From contig JAUVMS010000272.1 in the NCBI GenBank assembly GCA_030600135.1, positions 1 through 5,552 of the forward strand: 5,552 nucleotides of DNA, written 5' to 3'. Of the stretch, positions 1 through 5,552 are shown in pieces; the stretch's first letter is position 1, and each line of letters starts with the position of its first letter. A program made the position numbers and the translations under genes. The DNA is from Hyphomicrobiales bacterium. GTDB lineage: Bacteria; Pseudomonadota; Alphaproteobacteria; Rhizobiales; JAUVMS01. A model generated the notes under the pieces. It had not been told where the DNA came from and made no database searches. It worked only from the letters and a program-made list of their open reading frames with translations.

Positions 1-678
1 ATCGCTGCGCGGTCGGGGGTGGGCGCGGCGGCGCACAAATTTCTTGTGCCTGCGATTGCCGAGCGGCGCCGAATCGGCGATCCGCCGTGCCACCTCATCG
101 ATCGCCGCTTCGACCTGACCATCGGGAACGACCCGGCTGACCATTCCCCGGGCCAGCGCTTCATCAGGGCTGAACAACCGCCCCTCGAGAAGGATCTCGA
201 GTGCCGTCCGGCGCCCCAGGGTATCGGTCAGAATCTTGAGCTCGTCATAGTCAACCGTAAGTCCAAGCCGGTTGATGGGAATCCCGAACCGACTCGACTG
301 GCCGCAGATCCGGATATCGCACATCATCGCGATCTCGAACCCGCCGCCGATGCAGGCGCCGTTGATCAGGGCTAGGGTCGGATGGGGGCAGTCCCACAGT
401 TTGATCGTCGGGGACAGGGTCAGGGCCGCATACGCCTTCGCCTTTTCCCGGTCCGCCCGGGCCGAATCGAATTCGCCGATATCGCTGCCAGGACAGAAGG
501 CGCGCTCGCCGGCACCGCGCACGACAACACAGCGCACCAATTGATTTGCATTGAGTTCATCAAACACCTCGCCGAAACGGCGATACATCTCGACCGTCAT
601 GGCGTTCAGCTTATTGGGGCGGTTCAACACGACCGTGGCGACGCCGTCTGCAAGCTGCAGCAGAATAGACTCGTTCAT
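1..678 (-). CDS. Crotonase-family protein (enoyl-CoA hydratase/isomerase-like), 3' end cut off by window edge
   Basis: Reading the minus strand from ATG at 678 gives 226 codons without a stop to the window edge; family members are about 260 residues, so roughly 35 are missing. The crotonase fold is clear: an N-terminal LNRPNKLNAM stretch (residues 18-27), the first oxyanion-hole segment AFCPGSDI (60-67), the second oxyanion segment and first catalytic position NGACIGGGFE (106-115), then FGIPINRLGL (131-140). Glu115 matches the first catalytic glutamate of enoyl-CoA hydratase (Glu144 in the rat enzyme). The second (Glu164, in FGQPE) is Ile135 here, so simple hydratase activity is doubtful; dehydratase, isomerase, hydrolase or C-C cleavage chemistry on an acyl-CoA is possible. 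The start at 678 is preferred over the in-frame ATG at 720 (14 residues longer) because GGGAGAGG at 687-694 sits about 8 bases upstream, while 720 has no well-placed ribosome site. It is divergent from the GntR gene and probably the first gene of a catabolic unit continuing leftward. Family certain, exact reaction not. Confidence 0.93.
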   Translation of the reverse strand, partial: MNESILLQLADGVATVVLNRPNKLNAMTVEMYRRFGEVFDELNANQLVRCVVVRGAGERAFCPGSDIGEFDSARADREKAKAYAALTLSPTIKLWDCPHPTLALINGACIGGGFEIAMMCDIRICGQSSRFGIPINRLGLTVDYDELKILTDTLGRRTALEILLEGRLFSPDEALARGMVSRVVPDGQVEAAIDEVARRIADSAPLGNRRHKKFVRRRAHPRPRSD

Positions 679-773
679 GCCAAAGGCCTCTCCCTCAAGC
701 TCGATTCTCGCTTGCGCCATCCTTTGCGGCCGCGGCCTTCCGCCCGCCAATTGCGGCCACTGTAGGGTTATCC

Positions 774-802
774 TTGCAAGTGGAATTCTATCGAGTTATC
801 GG
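774..802 (+). promoter_or_regulatory. Weak candidate promoter for the GntR regulator gene
   Basis: TTGCAA (774-779) and TATCGG (797-802) are 17 bp apart, matching the sigma-70 hexamers at four and three positions. The predicted start near 809 would lie inside the operator at 804-814, which would allow autorepression. The -10 match is poor, so this is a suggestion only; the position upstream of the gene at 853 is its main support. Confidence 0.22.
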
Positions 803-814
803 GTTGTCTGACAA
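785..814 (-). promoter_or_regulatory. Predicted sigma-70 promoter of the crotonase gene, overlapping a GntR operator
   Basis: On the minus strand, TTGTCA (809-814) and TAGAAT (785-790) are separated by 18 bp. Each matches the sigma-70 consensus hexamer at five of six positions. This predicts a transcript start near 777 and a leader of about 100 bases to the ATG at 678. The -35 hexamer lies inside the palindrome at 804-814, so a bound regulator would block polymerase. The hexamers are seen; promoter activity is inferred. Confidence 0.55.
804..814. promoter_or_regulatory. Predicted GntR (FadR-type) operator, copy 1
   Basis: TTGTCTGACAA is a perfect 5-1-5 inverted repeat in the gap between the divergent crotonase and GntR genes. 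It fits the GT-(A/C)-N-(T/G)-AC core known for FadR-subfamily GntR operators. An identical copy stands before tctC at 1702-1712. It overlaps the -35 of the leftward promoter and lies close to any rightward start for the regulator gene, so it could serve both control of the crotonase and autoregulation. A further TTGT half-element follows at 817-820. Confidence 0.75.
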
Positions 815-852
815 GTTTGTTCCCAGTGCTCCGTTGAACCAAGGACCATTCT

Positions 853-1614
853 GTGCCGAGGACCCAGGATCGGATGGAAAGACCCCAGGCCCTTGAAAGC
901 AGGCCCTCGCTTCCCGAGGAGGTCGCACGGGTGCTGCGCGAGGAGATCGATGCGGGTGCATTTGCACCCGGTCACCGGTTGCCGACGGAGCAAAAGCTCT
1001 CGGAACGCTTCCACGTTAGCCGCCCGGTGATTCGTGAGGCCGTATCACGCCTCAAATACGACGGGTTGGTCACGAGTCATCAGGGACGGGGCGTTTTCGT
1101 CACGCCACTCTCCACCCGCCACACTTTCCGCATCGAGCCTGCGGCGCTCAACGACCGGAAGGACCTGAGTGAGATTTTCGAACTGCGCATGACGCTCGAA
1201 GCCGAGGCCGCGGCGATCGCGGCTCTGCGCCGCAAGCGGGCCCAACTGTCCGTCATGTACGACGCGATCGCCGCCATGGAAGCCGCCGTCCGCCACAAGA
1301 CCGACGGCGTTGACGCAGACGCTGCGTTTCATAAATCGATAGCGGAGGCTACGGACAATACCTACTTCAAGCAGTTCATGGAGTTCCTGCAAAGCCGCAT
1401 CTACGCTAGCATCCGCGCAGCCCGGCACGATCTTGTGCAAGACGAAACACGCGCTGAGATCGATATCAACGAACACCGGAACATCCTCGAGGCGATCCGC
1501 CGAAGGGAGCCAAGTGCCGCCCGGGCCGCGATCCTCACACATTTGACGAATGCCGCGCGCGGCCTGAAGCTGGACAAACGAATCCTCGATCACGCCGACA
1601 AGACCCGCCGCTAG
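853..1614 (+). CDS. GntR-family transcriptional regulator, FadR subfamily (FCD domain)
   Basis: A DNA-binding repressor (sometimes activator) of 253 residues, the usual FadR-subfamily size. The N-terminal winged helix-turn-helix spans about residues 18-84: the GHRLPTEQKLSERFHVSR stretch (40-57), recognition helix SRPVIREAVSRL (56-67) with Arg57, Arg61 and Arg66 available for base contacts, and wing HQGRGVFV (76-83). The all-helical FCD effector domain covers about 103-238. It keeps the metal/ligand residues of the family: Asp156 and His160 in DAAFH, His208 in NEHRNILEAI, and His230 in AILTHL. Such domains usually bind a carboxylate, often through a metal. The start is GTG at 853 with AAGGA (841-845) seven bases upstream; ATG at 874 would remove only seven residues and is a real alternative. 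It lies between the crotonase and the TTT operon, and identical palindromes on both sides make these its likely targets. Effector unknown; most likely the transported acid or its CoA ester. Confidence 0.95.
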   Translation: MPRTQDRMERPQALESRPSLPEEVARVLREEIDAGAFAPGHRLPTEQKLSERFHVSRPVIREAVSRLKYDGLVTSHQGRGVFVTPLSTRHTFRIEPAALNDRKDLSEIFELRMTLEAEAAAIAALRRKRAQLSVMYDAIAAMEAAVRHKTDGVDADAAFHKSIAEATDNTYFKQFMEFLQSRIYASIRAARHDLVQDETRAEIDINEHRNILEAIRRREPSAARAAILTHLTNAARGLKLDKRILDHADKTRR

Positions 1615-1701
1615 CGCGCTGACGCCACTCGCCGCCGTCATTCCATTCGGGAGAAGGTTAGGTGGGCCCTGGTGTTGCCGATCGATCCGGGAACATTTTA
1701 T

Positions 1702-1712
1702 TTGTCTGACAA
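1702..1712. promoter_or_regulatory. Predicted GntR (FadR-type) operator, copy 2, upstream of tctC
   Basis: This is the same perfect palindrome, TTGTCTGACAA, as at 804-814. The flanks beyond the core are not conserved, so the 11-bp identity is not explained by a larger duplicated segment. It lies in the intergenic region after the regulator gene and 118 bp before the tctC start, overlapping the predicted -35. Placement and identity support binding by the neighbouring GntR protein and repression of the transporter operon. Confidence 0.75.
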
Positions 1713-1730
1713 CCTGATAATTTGTACTAT
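1702..1730 (+). promoter_or_regulatory. Predicted sigma-70 promoter of the tctCBA operon
   Basis: TTGTCT (1702-1707) and TACTAT (1725-1730) are 17 bp apart, each with four of six consensus matches. The start would fall near 1737, leaving a leader of about 95 bases. GATAAT at 1716-1721 is an alternative -10 but has a poor -35 partner. The -35 is embedded in the operator. The stretch around 1692-1732 is clearly more AT-rich than its surroundings, as expected for a promoter. Confidence 0.45.
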
Positions 1731-1817
1731 CGTCCGCAATCAATCCCGCGCGCCGACCACTAAAACCCGCGTCAAGAGAATGACGGAGGCATGCGGCTCA
1801 AGGCGTTTGCTATACGA

Positions 1818-1824
1818 GGGGAGG
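1818..1824 (+). promoter_or_regulatory. Shine-Dalgarno site that fixes the tctC start
   Basis: GGGGAGG ends six bases before GTG at 1831. The reading frame stays open upstream to 1672 and has an in-frame ATG at 1780, but neither has a properly spaced ribosome site, and the 1672 start would put the operator and promoter inside the gene. The GTG at 1831 also begins directly with a signal peptide. Confidence 0.8.
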
Positions 1825-1830
1825 ATCATC

Positions 1831-2808
1831 GTGTTTTGGACTCAACGTATCGTCAATTGGCTCGGCGTCGTGCTAGTCGGGCTCATTGTCGCCGGCTGGG
1901 CAACCCCATCCAGTGCCGCCAGTTATCCCTGCAAGAGCGTGGAATGGATCGTCGGGTGGGGCGCCGGCGGTGGTAGTGACCGTTTCGCCCGAAGCATCGC
2001 CCGTGGCGTATCCGAAAACTTGGGCGTACCAGTGAAGGTCATTAACATGAAGGGCGCGTCGTCGGTGCTCGCGCAGCAGGAAACCATCAAGCGGCCCGCG
2101 GACGGCTGCACAATCTTCAGCATTACGCCCGACCAGATCACCAACGAACTGACTGGCTTGACCGATCTTTCCACCTTGGGCACGTTGACGCCCGTGTTCC
2201 GTGCGCACGTGGACGTGGGCATGCTGCACAGCAAGGAAGGCGGCAAGTTTGAGACCTGGGAGGCAGTTGTCGTCTACGCGAAGGCGAACGAGGGCGAGCT
2301 GCTGATAGGCGGCACGGGCGCGGCAAGCTTCGACGAAATCGTCGCCAACGTGGTTATGAAATCGGCCGGCGCCACGTTCCGCTACATCCCCTACGAGTCG
2401 GCGACGGAGATGCACGCCGACCTGCTGGGCGGCAGGCTCGACGTGATTTACGACGAGGTCAGCGTCATGTCGGGCATGATTGAGGCAGGCCAGGTGCGGC
2501 CCTTGATCGTGCTGGCGGAGAAGCGGCTCGAAAAGTTCCCGGATGTGCCGTCGGCCAAAGAGCTCGGCTATCAGGTGCCCCCGTCGCTGTGGCGCGGCGC
2601 CTCGGTGAAGAAGGGCACGACCGATGACATCGTCATGATGTTGGAGGCCGCGTACAGGAAGGCCGCTGACACCGACGCCTACAAGGAGTTCGAGGAAGGG
2701 CGGCTGCTCAATCTCTATCCTGGCCGGCTCGGCTCTGCGGACTTCACAAAGGTCATCGCCGATGAGCACGGCACGTACAAGGACGTGATCGAGGGCCTGA
2801 AGAAATAG
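1831..2808 (+). CDS. tctC: TTT-family periplasmic solute-binding protein (TctC/Bug type)
   Basis: The extracytoplasmic receptor that captures a carboxylate and delivers it to the TctA/TctB membrane complex. With GTG at 1831 the product has 325 residues, normal for the family. Residues 1-30 form a signal peptide: Arg6, a hydrophobic core at 11-23 and a likely cleavage site around Ala29/Ala30. The mature part shows the Bug layout: first strand and ligand loop EWIVGWGAGGGSDRFAR (38-54), DGCTIF (91-96), a second loop GTGAASFDEI (161-170), RYIPYESATEMHADLLGG (184-201), and the family signature FPDVPSAKELGY (236-247). Unusual points: the loop is GWGAGGGSD instead of the common PFAPGGGTD, the usual NRPGAGG stretch is replaced by NMKGASS (72-78), and the mature chain has just two cysteines, Cys34 and Cys93. 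It is first in the operon, under the GntR operator, and followed by two hairpins that may keep its transcript more abundant than tctBA. Family assignment firm; ligand unknown, so the tct name denotes family and not citrate specificity. Confidence 0.94.
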   Translation: MFWTQRIVNWLGVVLVGLIVAGWATPSSAASYPCKSVEWIVGWGAGGGSDRFARSIARGVSENLGVPVKVINMKGASSVLAQQETIKRPADGCTIFSITPDQITNELTGLTDLSTLGTLTPVFRAHVDVGMLHSKEGGKFETWEAVVVYAKANEGELLIGGTGAASFDEIVANVVMKSAGATFRYIPYESATEMHADLLGGRLDVIYDEVSVMSGMIEAGQVRPLIVLAEKRLEKFPDVPSAKELGYQVPPSLWRGASVKKGTTDDIVMMLEAAYRKAADTDAYKEFEEGRLLNLYPGRLGSADFTKVIADEHGTYKDVIEGLKK

Positions 2809-2840
2809 TCGCCCGGCAACCTTCTGATGGCGACGGAAAC

Positions 2841-2856
2841 TTCGCAGCCGTGCGAA
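2841..2856 (+). other. Intercistronic hairpin 1 after tctC
   Basis: TTCGCA-GCCG-TGCGAA is a perfect 6-bp stem with a 4-base loop, starting 33 bases after the tctC stop codon. No T-run follows, so it is not a standard intrinsic terminator. In binding-protein operons such structures often protect the upstream message from 3' exonucleases or allow partial termination. The structure is seen; the role is inferred. Confidence 0.5.
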
Positions 2857-2857
2857 A

Positions 2858-2879
2858 ACGACGGCCGGAGTACCGTCGT
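2858..2879 (+). other. Intercistronic hairpin 2 between tctC and tctB
   Basis: ACGACGG (2858-2864) pairs with CCGTCGT (2873-2879) as a perfect 7-bp stem around an 8-base loop, one base after hairpin 1. CGACGG at 2831-2836 could pair with the same right arm (2873-2878), giving a competing, longer-range fold that would enclose hairpin 1. No T-run follows. The tctC-tctB gap is about 143 bases, against only 13 between tctB and tctA. Confidence 0.5.
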
Positions 2880-2951
2880 CGCTATTGTGCAATTGCGGCT
2901 GGTCGTGGCTAGACTCGTTCGGTTCGGCCGGTGGCGTCTGTCCGGCAGCTG

Positions 2952-3470
2952 ATGGAAATCGGACGGGATGATGTCGTGAGATACCGTGTTGTTCTGGTGC
3001 CCGCGTTGTTCTTCGCCGCGTCGGTCTATCTGTGGTTCGTCGCCTCGGCGTTTCGCGGCGGCGTCGGCCGTTATGAGCTGATCGGTCCTTCGTTCTTTCC
3101 CAAGATCCTATTGGTCGCGATGATGGCGCTGACCGCCGTGGAAGTGCTACGGGGGCTTGCTGCGGCACGCGCCGCAAAGCCCGGCGATGGCGAGACAAAG
3201 GCCGCCTTCTTCCCCCTCGATCTGGCGCTGTCGGTGGCCATCACGGTCGGTTACGTGGTGGCCCTGCATTGGGTCGGTTTCATTCTCTCGACGCTCGCGT
3301 TCCAGTCGCTGCTTCTGGCTGCAGTGTTCCACCAGCGGCGCTGGCGGATCACGATCGGGGTGCCCGTGGTGCTGACGACCGTTTTCTTCATCGTCTTCAT
3401 CGAACTGATGAGTGTGCCCCTGCCCCGCGGCTACGGCATCTTCCATCAGCTTAACAAACTGATCTACTAA
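2952..3470 (+). CDS. tctB: TTT-family small integral membrane subunit (TctB)
   Basis: The small inner-membrane subunit that partners TctA. At 172 residues (from ATG 2952) it has the typical TctB size and pattern: a first membrane helix at about 13-33, the family motif GPSFFPKIL (45-53) leading into helix two (to about 69), a charged cytoplasmic-type loop at about 71-86, then hydrophobic segments at about 90-107, 109-126 and 135-155, ending in the conserved-looking VPLPRG (155-160). The start is uncertain. GTG at 2931 (seven residues longer) and ATG at 2952 lack clear ribosome sites, while GTG at 2976 (eight residues shorter) has GGGA seven bases upstream and starts just before the first helix. 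All three give the same membrane protein. It follows tctC after the hairpin-containing gap and precedes tctA by 13 bases, so tctB and tctA are probably translated together. Confidence 0.88.
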   Translation: MEIGRDDVVRYRVVLVPALFFAASVYLWFVASAFRGGVGRYELIGPSFFPKILLVAMMALTAVEVLRGLAAARAAKPGDGETKAAFFPLDLALSVAITVGYVVALHWVGFILSTLAFQSLLLAAVFHQRRWRITIGVPVVLTTVFFIVFIELMSVPLPRGYGIFHQLNKLIY

Positions 3471-3483
3471 CGGGCGGTCGGCG

Positions 3484-4983
3484 ATGGAGCTGCTGCAGGG
3501 CCTCGAAACGGCAATTCAGGCGGAGGTGCTGATCTTCATCCTCCTCGGCACCTTCGTGGGGCTAGTCCTGGGGGCGCTGCCGGGCCTGGATGCGACCACG
3601 GGCGTGGCGCTGCTGCTGCCGGTCACCTACGTGCTGGCGCCGGTGCCGGCATTGATGTTCTTCGTATCGCTCTACGCTGCGGGCGTGTTTGCCGGCTCCA
3701 TCACGGCGATTCTGTTCCGCATCCCGGGCTCGTCCGAAGCCATTATGACCGCCATCGAGGGGCACCACTTCACCGCTCGCGGCGAGGCCGGCGTAGCGCT
3801 CGGCGTCGCCGTTGTGTGCTCGGCCATCGGCGGCATCGTCGCCACTGTGGCTCTGTTCACGGTGACGCCGATGCTGGCCTCGGTGGCGCTCCAGTTCGGA
3901 CCATCGGAATACTTCGCCCTCGGCATACTCGGGCTTAGCTGCATCGCCGCGGTCAGTGCCGATGATCCGGTCAAGGGCCTGATCGCGGCGCTCATCGGAC
4001 TATTGCTGTCGACTGTCGGCATCGACCAGATCACCGGCGTCAAGCGCTTCGATTTCGGCGTCACCTCGATCCTCGGCGGCATCCCGTTCGTGCCGGCGAT
4101 GATCGGCTTGTTCGCGGCATCGGAGGTCTACCGGCGCATCGCCGAGCGCAACCTCATGCTGGTCTCCGAGGTGGGTGAAGGCGGCAGCCGCTTCCGGGTG
4201 CGGCTGCCGCGGCTGGCGGAGCTTCTTCGGCTGCGCTGGACAGTGCTGCGCTCGTCGCTGCTGGGCCTGTTCGTCGGCATCCTGCCAGGCGCCGGCGCCA
4301 CTACGGCTGCGATCCTTGGCTACAGCATGGAGGTGCGACTCGCGAAGGATCCCAGCGGGTTCGGCAAAGGAAAGATCGAAGGCGTGGCAGCGCCCGAGTC
4401 CGCGAACAACGCGGCGGCCGTCGGCGCAATGATCCCGCTGCTGTCGCTGGGCATCCCAGGCAGCGGCACCACCGCCGTCCTCATTGGCGCCTTTCTGATC
4501 CACAATCTGCAGCCGGGCCCGTTTCTGTTCCTGAACCACAGCGATATCGCCTATGCCTTATTCAGCGGCATCGCCATCACCAACCTTACGATTCTGTTGC
4601 TGGCCGCCGTCTTCATTCCCTTCTTCGCGCGCCTTGTGCTGCTGCCCTATCCGGTTTTGGCGACTTCGATCTTGTCGGTCAGCGTCATCGGTTCGCTGTC
4701 CTTCGGCGACGTCAACTCGGTGGCCGTGATGCTGGCCTTCGCAGTTCTCGGCCTGGTGCTTGAGGCGACGCGCTATCCGCTGGCGCCGGTGGTGCTGGGC
4801 ATGGTGCTGGGACCGATCGTCGAAACCTCGCTGCGGCGCGCACTTTTGATGAGCGGGTTCGATTTCTGGGAGATCTTGACGCGGCCGCTGACGGCGGTCT
4901 TGCTGTCGATCGCGGTCGTCTTCGTGCTGACCCCGGGCGCGCACGCACTATGGCGTGCACGTCAACGCCGGCCGCACAGATGA
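3484..4983 (+). CDS. tctA: TTT-family large integral membrane subunit (TctA, DUF112)
   Basis: The large transport subunit that forms the substrate path through the inner membrane, probably ion-driven as in characterised TTT systems. It has 499 residues, the standard length. Both halves of the internally repeated DUF112 fold are visible. The first carries GALPGLDATTGVALLLP (30-46) and GSITAILFRIPGSSEAI (71-87). The second carries GILPGAGATTAAILGY (265-280), FGKGKIEGVAAPESANNAAA (293-312) and PLLSLGIPGSGTTAVLIGA (318-336). About ten or more hydrophobic segments alternate with short loops, with a polar loop at about 215-255 between the halves and an Arg-rich C-terminus (RARQRRPHR). The ATG at 3484 is 13 bases after the tctB stop with only a weak GGGCGG upstream, which suggests translational coupling. 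The paired PG motifs (LPG and IPG in each half) are intact, so the protein is probably functional. Substrate not predictable from the sequence. Confidence 0.96.
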   Translation: MELLQGLETAIQAEVLIFILLGTFVGLVLGALPGLDATTGVALLLPVTYVLAPVPALMFFVSLYAAGVFAGSITAILFRIPGSSEAIMTAIEGHHFTARGEAGVALGVAVVCSAIGGIVATVALFTVTPMLASVALQFGPSEYFALGILGLSCIAAVSADDPVKGLIAALIGLLLSTVGIDQITGVKRFDFGVTSILGGIPFVPAMIGLFAASEVYRRIAERNLMLVSEVGEGGSRFRVRLPRLAELLRLRWTVLRSSLLGLFVGILPGAGATTAAILGYSMEVRLAKDPSGFGKGKIEGVAAPESANNAAAVGAMIPLLSLGIPGSGTTAVLIGAFLIHNLQPGPFLFLNHSDIAYALFSGIAITNLTILLLAAVFIPFFARLVLLPYPVLATSILSVSVIGSLSFGDVNSVAVMLAFAVLGLVLEATRYPLAPVVLGMVLGPIVETSLRRALLMSGFDFWEILTRPLTAVLLSIAVVFVLTPGAHALWRARQRRPHR

Positions 4984-5552
4984 CTGACAAGAGAGTAGCG
5001 CGATCGCTGCGTGGCGCCCGAAGCGTTTGGTGCTCCAAGTCGCCTCAGGTGGTGGTTAACACGGTCCCCGGGCCGGCGCCCTAGCTGCCTCGATTGCCTC
5101 CCGGCCGACTCTGGAGTTGCGGTTGGCATTGATGATCGAGCTTCGGGTTAGCCCACCCCAATGTCTGCCTATGGCGGATTGTGTTGCAGAAGTCGCTGAC
5201 GTTGCAGGAGGTGATTTAGATTGGGCATGCGTTGTTGAAATTGAGCTTGTCTTTTGACCTGGCCGCAGTTCGATCTTAGTGGAAATGACGCCACTTGTAG
5301 CGCCTGTAGAGCCTCCAAAAGCGCGGATGACCGGTGACGAAGGCCATTCTTTTGAAGAAACGGCAACGACGGTAGCGCCGCCAAAGCCGATATCCGCAGT
5401 GGACTTGGATAATCTTCGCGCCACATATCGCGACCACAATCGCCATGTCAGTCGGGGTAGACCTCCTGAGGAGTAGTGCCGCTTTACTCACAAGAGGGGA
5501 CCATCGCTTCGCTATGGTGCCGAGCTAGGTTTGTGTGATCTGCGCACTCCTC
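4984..5552. other. Region downstream of tctA with no defensible gene; weak inverted repeats near its end
   Basis: I find no recognisable protein or RNA gene here. Open frames on both strands (the longest is minus, 5056-5439, 127 codons) are low-complexity, rich in Ser, Thr, Ala or Arg, lack ribosome sites and match no family I know. Base composition falls below that of the genes from about 5160 on. No hairpin followed by a T-run is visible after tctA, so the operon terminator is unresolved. Small structures near the right edge are CTCCTGAGGAG (5463-5473), an imperfect hairpin at 5500-5518 (ACCAT paired with ATGGT, plus an inner GC pair), and a 7-bp inverted repeat, GAGGAGT at 5468-5474 against ACTCCTC at 5546-5552, enclosing that hairpin. 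It could be a decayed gene or mobile-element remnant, or plain intergenic DNA. Confidence 0.5.

Noticed and set aside
19..765. Plus-strand open frames of 90-127 codons across the left end.
   Set aside because: They are antisense shadows of the crotonase gene, whose minus-strand translation carries clear family motifs.
1672..1830. An upstream extension of tctC to 1672 or to ATG 1780.
   Set aside because: The extension would contain the operator and promoter and bury the signal peptide 17-53 residues inside the protein. The GTG at 1831 has a strong, well-spaced GGGGAGG.
1873..3198. A long 441-codon minus-strand open frame opposite tctC and tctB.
   Set aside because: Its product is Arg/His/Pro-rich with no recognisable domain, as expected for the antisense of GC-rich genes; the plus strand carries clear TctC and TctB.
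4980..4990. ATGACTGACAA at the tctA stop codon matches the proposed operator at 9 of 11 positions.
   Set aside because: The left arm lacks the GT core, it overlaps the end of a coding sequence and has no promoter next to it. A chance match is likely.
5077..5092. GC-rich stretch GGGCCGGCGCCC after tctA, considered as a terminator stem.
   Set aside because: The stem is only about 4 bp and no T-run follows.
5056..5439. A 127-codon minus-strand open frame, first considered as a transposase remnant.
   Set aside because: Its Ser/Thr/Ala-rich product shows no transposase motif (no DDE or HTH pattern), and no target duplication or terminal repeats flank it.
5279..5476. A 65-codon plus-strand open frame with a hydrophilic product ending in RGRPPEE.
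   Set aside because: It has no ribosome site at GTG 5279 or ATG 5285, no recognisable family, and overlaps equally open minus-strand frames. Not enough support for a gene.

Overview
The window is high-GC DNA with dense, strongly GC-biased coding. It looks like a proteobacterial chromosome, most likely alpha- or betaproteobacterial. I infer this from the base composition and from the combination of a tripartite tricarboxylate transporter (TTT), a FadR-type GntR regulator and a crotonase, which is common in those classes. The sequence alone does not give a genus.

Layout. Positions 1-678 (minus strand) hold a crotonase-family (enoyl-CoA hydratase/isomerase-like) gene whose 3' end runs off the window. 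Positions 679-852 are a divergent control region. Positions 853-1614 (plus) encode a FadR-subfamily GntR regulator with an FCD ligand domain. Positions 1615-1830 are a second control region. Positions 1831-4983 (plus) form a complete TTT operon in the order tctC (periplasmic binding protein), tctB (small membrane subunit), tctA (large membrane subunit). Two small hairpins lie between tctC and tctB. Positions 4984-5552 contain no gene I can defend, only weak inverted repeats.

How the parts fit together. The same perfect 11-bp palindrome, TTGTCTGACAA, occurs at 804-814 (between the crotonase and regulator genes) and at 1702-1712 (in front of tctC). It fits the GT...AC pattern known for FadR-type GntR operators. 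At both places it overlaps the -35 element of a plausible promoter: the minus-strand crotonase promoter (TTGTCA / 18 bp / TAGAAT) and the tctC promoter (TTGTCT / 17 bp / TACTAT). The simplest reading is a small local regulon. The GntR protein would repress both a carboxylate uptake system and a CoA-ester catabolic gene or operon, and release them when an organic acid or its CoA ester binds the FCD domain. The substrate cannot be read from the sequence.

Points of note are the shared operator, a crotonase with only one of the two classical catalytic glutamates, a binding protein with a diverged ligand-loop region and exactly two cysteines in its mature part, and the tandem hairpins after tctC. 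I see no sign of a new defence or mobile system.
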